Of a DNA stretch of 64,000 nucleotides, positions 62,819-64,000 are shown piece after piece. Within the stretch, counting starts at the first letter, position 1, and every line of letters begins with the position of its first letter. This DNA is from Alphaproteobacteria bacterium (lineage in GTDB: Bacteria > Pseudomonadota > Alphaproteobacteria > TMED109): the NCBI GenBank assembly GCA_022819905.1, contig JAJEGJ010000104.1, positions 124,001-188,000 of the forward strand. Direction: 5' to 3'. A model generated the notes under the pieces. That model was not told the origin of the DNA and did not search any database. It saw only the letters and a list, made by a program, of their open reading frames with translations. The position numbers and the translations under genes are program-made.

Positions 62819-62840
62819 GGCGAGGGCGCTGGCCTCGAAG

Positions 62841-63692
62841 TCAGCGAGGGGCGTGGGAGCGAGCCAGGAGGAACGTGAGCCAGTTGTCGCGGCGCACGGT
62901 ACGCCGTACAGTCAAGCCTTGGTCGACGTGCGCTCGCAGTACCGGTAGCCGCTGTCGCACGAGCAGGCCGGACAGCGCGGCGTAGCCCCTCGTCGACAGG
63001 CTGCGGGCCAGTGCCGGCGCCATCACCCGAAGCGGGCGGGCAAAAAGGTTAGCGGCAACGACGTCGAAAACACTGCCAATCGCGTCGTACCCGTCGGCTT
63101 CGACGACGTCGACCCAGCGCGCTACCCCGTTCCGGACAACGTTTTCGCGAGCGCACCGGACGGCGGCCGGGTCGTTGTCAGCGGCCAGCACGGGACAGCG
63201 CCACAAACGGGCCATGACGATGGCAAGGGCGCCGGCGCCGGTACCCATGTCCAGCGCCAATTGCGGTCGAAAGCGGCGTTGCGCGAGGTGAGCCAGCATC
63301 TCGATCATGGTCGCGGTCGTCGGGTGATGGCCGGTGCCGAATGCCGGACCGGCGTCAATGCAAATGTCATTGCGTCCGGACGAGCAGGCGGGCAAATGGC
63401 GCCCCCGAAGGACGAACCGCCCGGCCCGCACGGGCGGCAGGCGGGCCAGTCCGCGGGAAACCCAATCTTCATCCGGTACCGGTTCGAGCAGGCAGGTCGG
63501 GGCCGGGATTCCGACACCCTCCAACGCCTGCTCAAATGCGTGCGTGTCGGGCGGCTGGCGCGAGTAGCCCAGTACCTCCGTCTCGCCGCCTTCGACCACG
63601 GTACTACTGGATGCCTCGGTGATGCCCAGCAGCATCTCTTCGACCGTGATCCGTGCATCGGCCGGCACCCGCACCCGGACCCGGTACATCAC
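62841..63692 (-). CDS. prmA: Ribosomal protein L11 methyltransferase
   Basis: A 283-residue AdoMet-dependent enzyme methylating L11 lysines. After an N-terminal substrate-binding domain comes ICIDAGPAFGTGHHPTTATM, the PrmA signature. Motif I is LALDMGTGAGALAIVMARLW, then VLAADNDPAAVRCARENVVR, and motif IV is DVVAANLFARPLRVMAPAL. It is convergent with the Gld-like operon and lies just after the helicase gene. Confidence 0.93.
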   Translation of the reverse strand: MMYRVRVRVPADARITVEEMLLGITEASSSTVVEGGETEVLGYSRQPPDTHAFEQALEGVGIPAPTCLLEPVPDEDWVSRGLARLPPVRAGRFVLRGRHLPACSSGRNDICIDAGPAFGTGHHPTTATMIEMLAHLAQRRFRPQLALDMGTGAGALAIVMARLWRCPVLAADNDPAAVRCARENVVRNGVARWVDVVEADGYDAIGSVFDVVAANLFARPLRVMAPALARSLSTRGYAALSGLLVRQRLPVLRAHVDQGLTVRRTVRRDNWLTFLLARSHAPR

Positions 63693-63698
63693 TGGCTG

Positions 63699-64000
63699 TC
63701 AGGCGTGTTCCGCCGGTCGCAGGTAGTCGCCCATGATGGTCTTTCGACTGCTCTTATCGAACTGGACGTCGACGGCACCGTCGTCACTGGTGATCACGAT
63801 TCCGTAGCCGAACTTGTCGTGGAAGACCCTCTGTCCCTCAACGAATTGCTGAGCGGGTGCATTTGCCGGGGGCAGGACGGCAGTGCCCCCAAGATCCACG
63901 ACGGGTCCTGCGGTGTCAAAGCGTGTTGCGCCGTACGCGGGTGCGCCGAAGGTTCCGGGAGGGGTCTCGATGGATACGTGTTCGGCGGGTAGTTCGCGCA
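63699..64000 (-). CDS. UvrD/PcrA-type ATP-dependent DNA helicase, C-terminal end (runs off the right edge)
   Basis: Only the last hundred residues lie in the window; the frame stays open to the edge. RELPAEHVSIE is the last conserved helicase element seen in this family, followed by a variable linker. A PcrA-type C-terminal Tudor-like domain comes next: GQRVFHDKFGYGIVITSDDG and AVDVQFDKSSRKTIMGDYLR. This domain binds RNA polymerase in PcrA/UvrD. The stop is six bases before the prmA start on the same strand, a common alphaproteobacterial pairing. Confidence 0.85.
   Translation of the reverse strand, partial: RELPAEHVSIETPPGTFGAPAYGATRFDTAGPVVDLGGTAVLPPANAPAQQFVEGQRVFHDKFGYGIVITSDDGAVDVQFDKSSRKTIMGDYLRPAEHA

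Overview
This is a 64 kb stretch of a high-GC, gene-dense, Gram-negative chromosome. It is most probably alphaproteobacterial, perhaps Rhodospirillales-like. The support is the rplM-rpsI-argC block, an aminotransferase-glpX-recJ block, a complete liv branched-chain amino-acid ABC operon with the alphaproteobacterial DUF6867 gene, glnB-glnA behind a sigma54-type promoter, three TRAP-type loci and many CoA-dependent catabolic enzymes. Two of the three tRNA genes (Arg-ACG, Met-CAT) encode their CCA end; the third (Ser-CGA) does not. I see no rRNA, CRISPR array, insertion sequence, integrase or phage gene.

Layout. 1-1.5 kb: a DUF1800 gene cut by the window edge and a VOC-fold protein. 1.7-6.1 kb: a zinc-homeostasis block with a Zur-type regulator facing an operon DUF2796 (histidine-rich, ZrgA-like) - ABC ATPase - FtsX-like permease - DUF3299. 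6.4-9.6 kb: an ABC-2 exporter (ATPase and two permeases), divergent from the zinc operon. 10.1-13.3 kb: a complete TRAP transporter with a well-formed sigma70 promoter. 13.3-15.8 kb: an eroded, partly AT-richer accessory pocket (alpha/beta hydrolase, c-type cytochrome remnant with an in-frame amber, membrane-protein fragment, truncated nuclease-like ORF, orphan gene) ending at the 3' side of a tRNA-Ser gene. 15.9-23.5 kb: livHMGF-DUF6867-livK and divergent glnB-glnA, a nitrogen-acquisition neighbourhood.

24.1-31.6 kb: a TRAP solute-binding gene broken by an ochre codon, a YbaN-like membrane protein, a Tat-exported hydrolase divergent from an AraC-family regulator, and a third TRAP locus that is complete. 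31.8-38.4 kb: a secreted orphan protein, tRNA-Arg, panC, a two-subunit sulfopyruvate-decarboxylase-type enzyme coupled to an SH3-like secreted protein, a large amidohydrolase with its own terminator, another secreted orphan and a solitary DNA methyltransferase. 38.6-48.7 kb: acyl-CoA chemistry (enoyl-CoA hydratase, two acyl-CoA dehydrogenases, a CaiB-type CoA transferase, a hotdog hydratase), a solute-binding protein, an AmpG-like permease and a small porin-like barrel.

49-64 kb: tRNA-Met and mostly housekeeping genes: ribosomal proteins L13 and S9, argC, an aminotransferase, glpX, recJ, galU and a phosphohexomutase. These are followed by a secreted metallo-beta-lactamase-fold protein, a four-gene Gld-like ABC system with histidine-rich extracytoplasmic loops, prmA, and the C-terminus of a UvrD/PcrA-type helicase cut by the right edge.

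Most genes belong to known families. The items I consider least explained are the histidine-rich Gld-like operon, the eroded pocket beside tRNA-Ser, the two genes with single in-frame stops, and the solitary methyltransferase with a variant DPQY catalytic motif. I did not find a clear case for a wholly new system.
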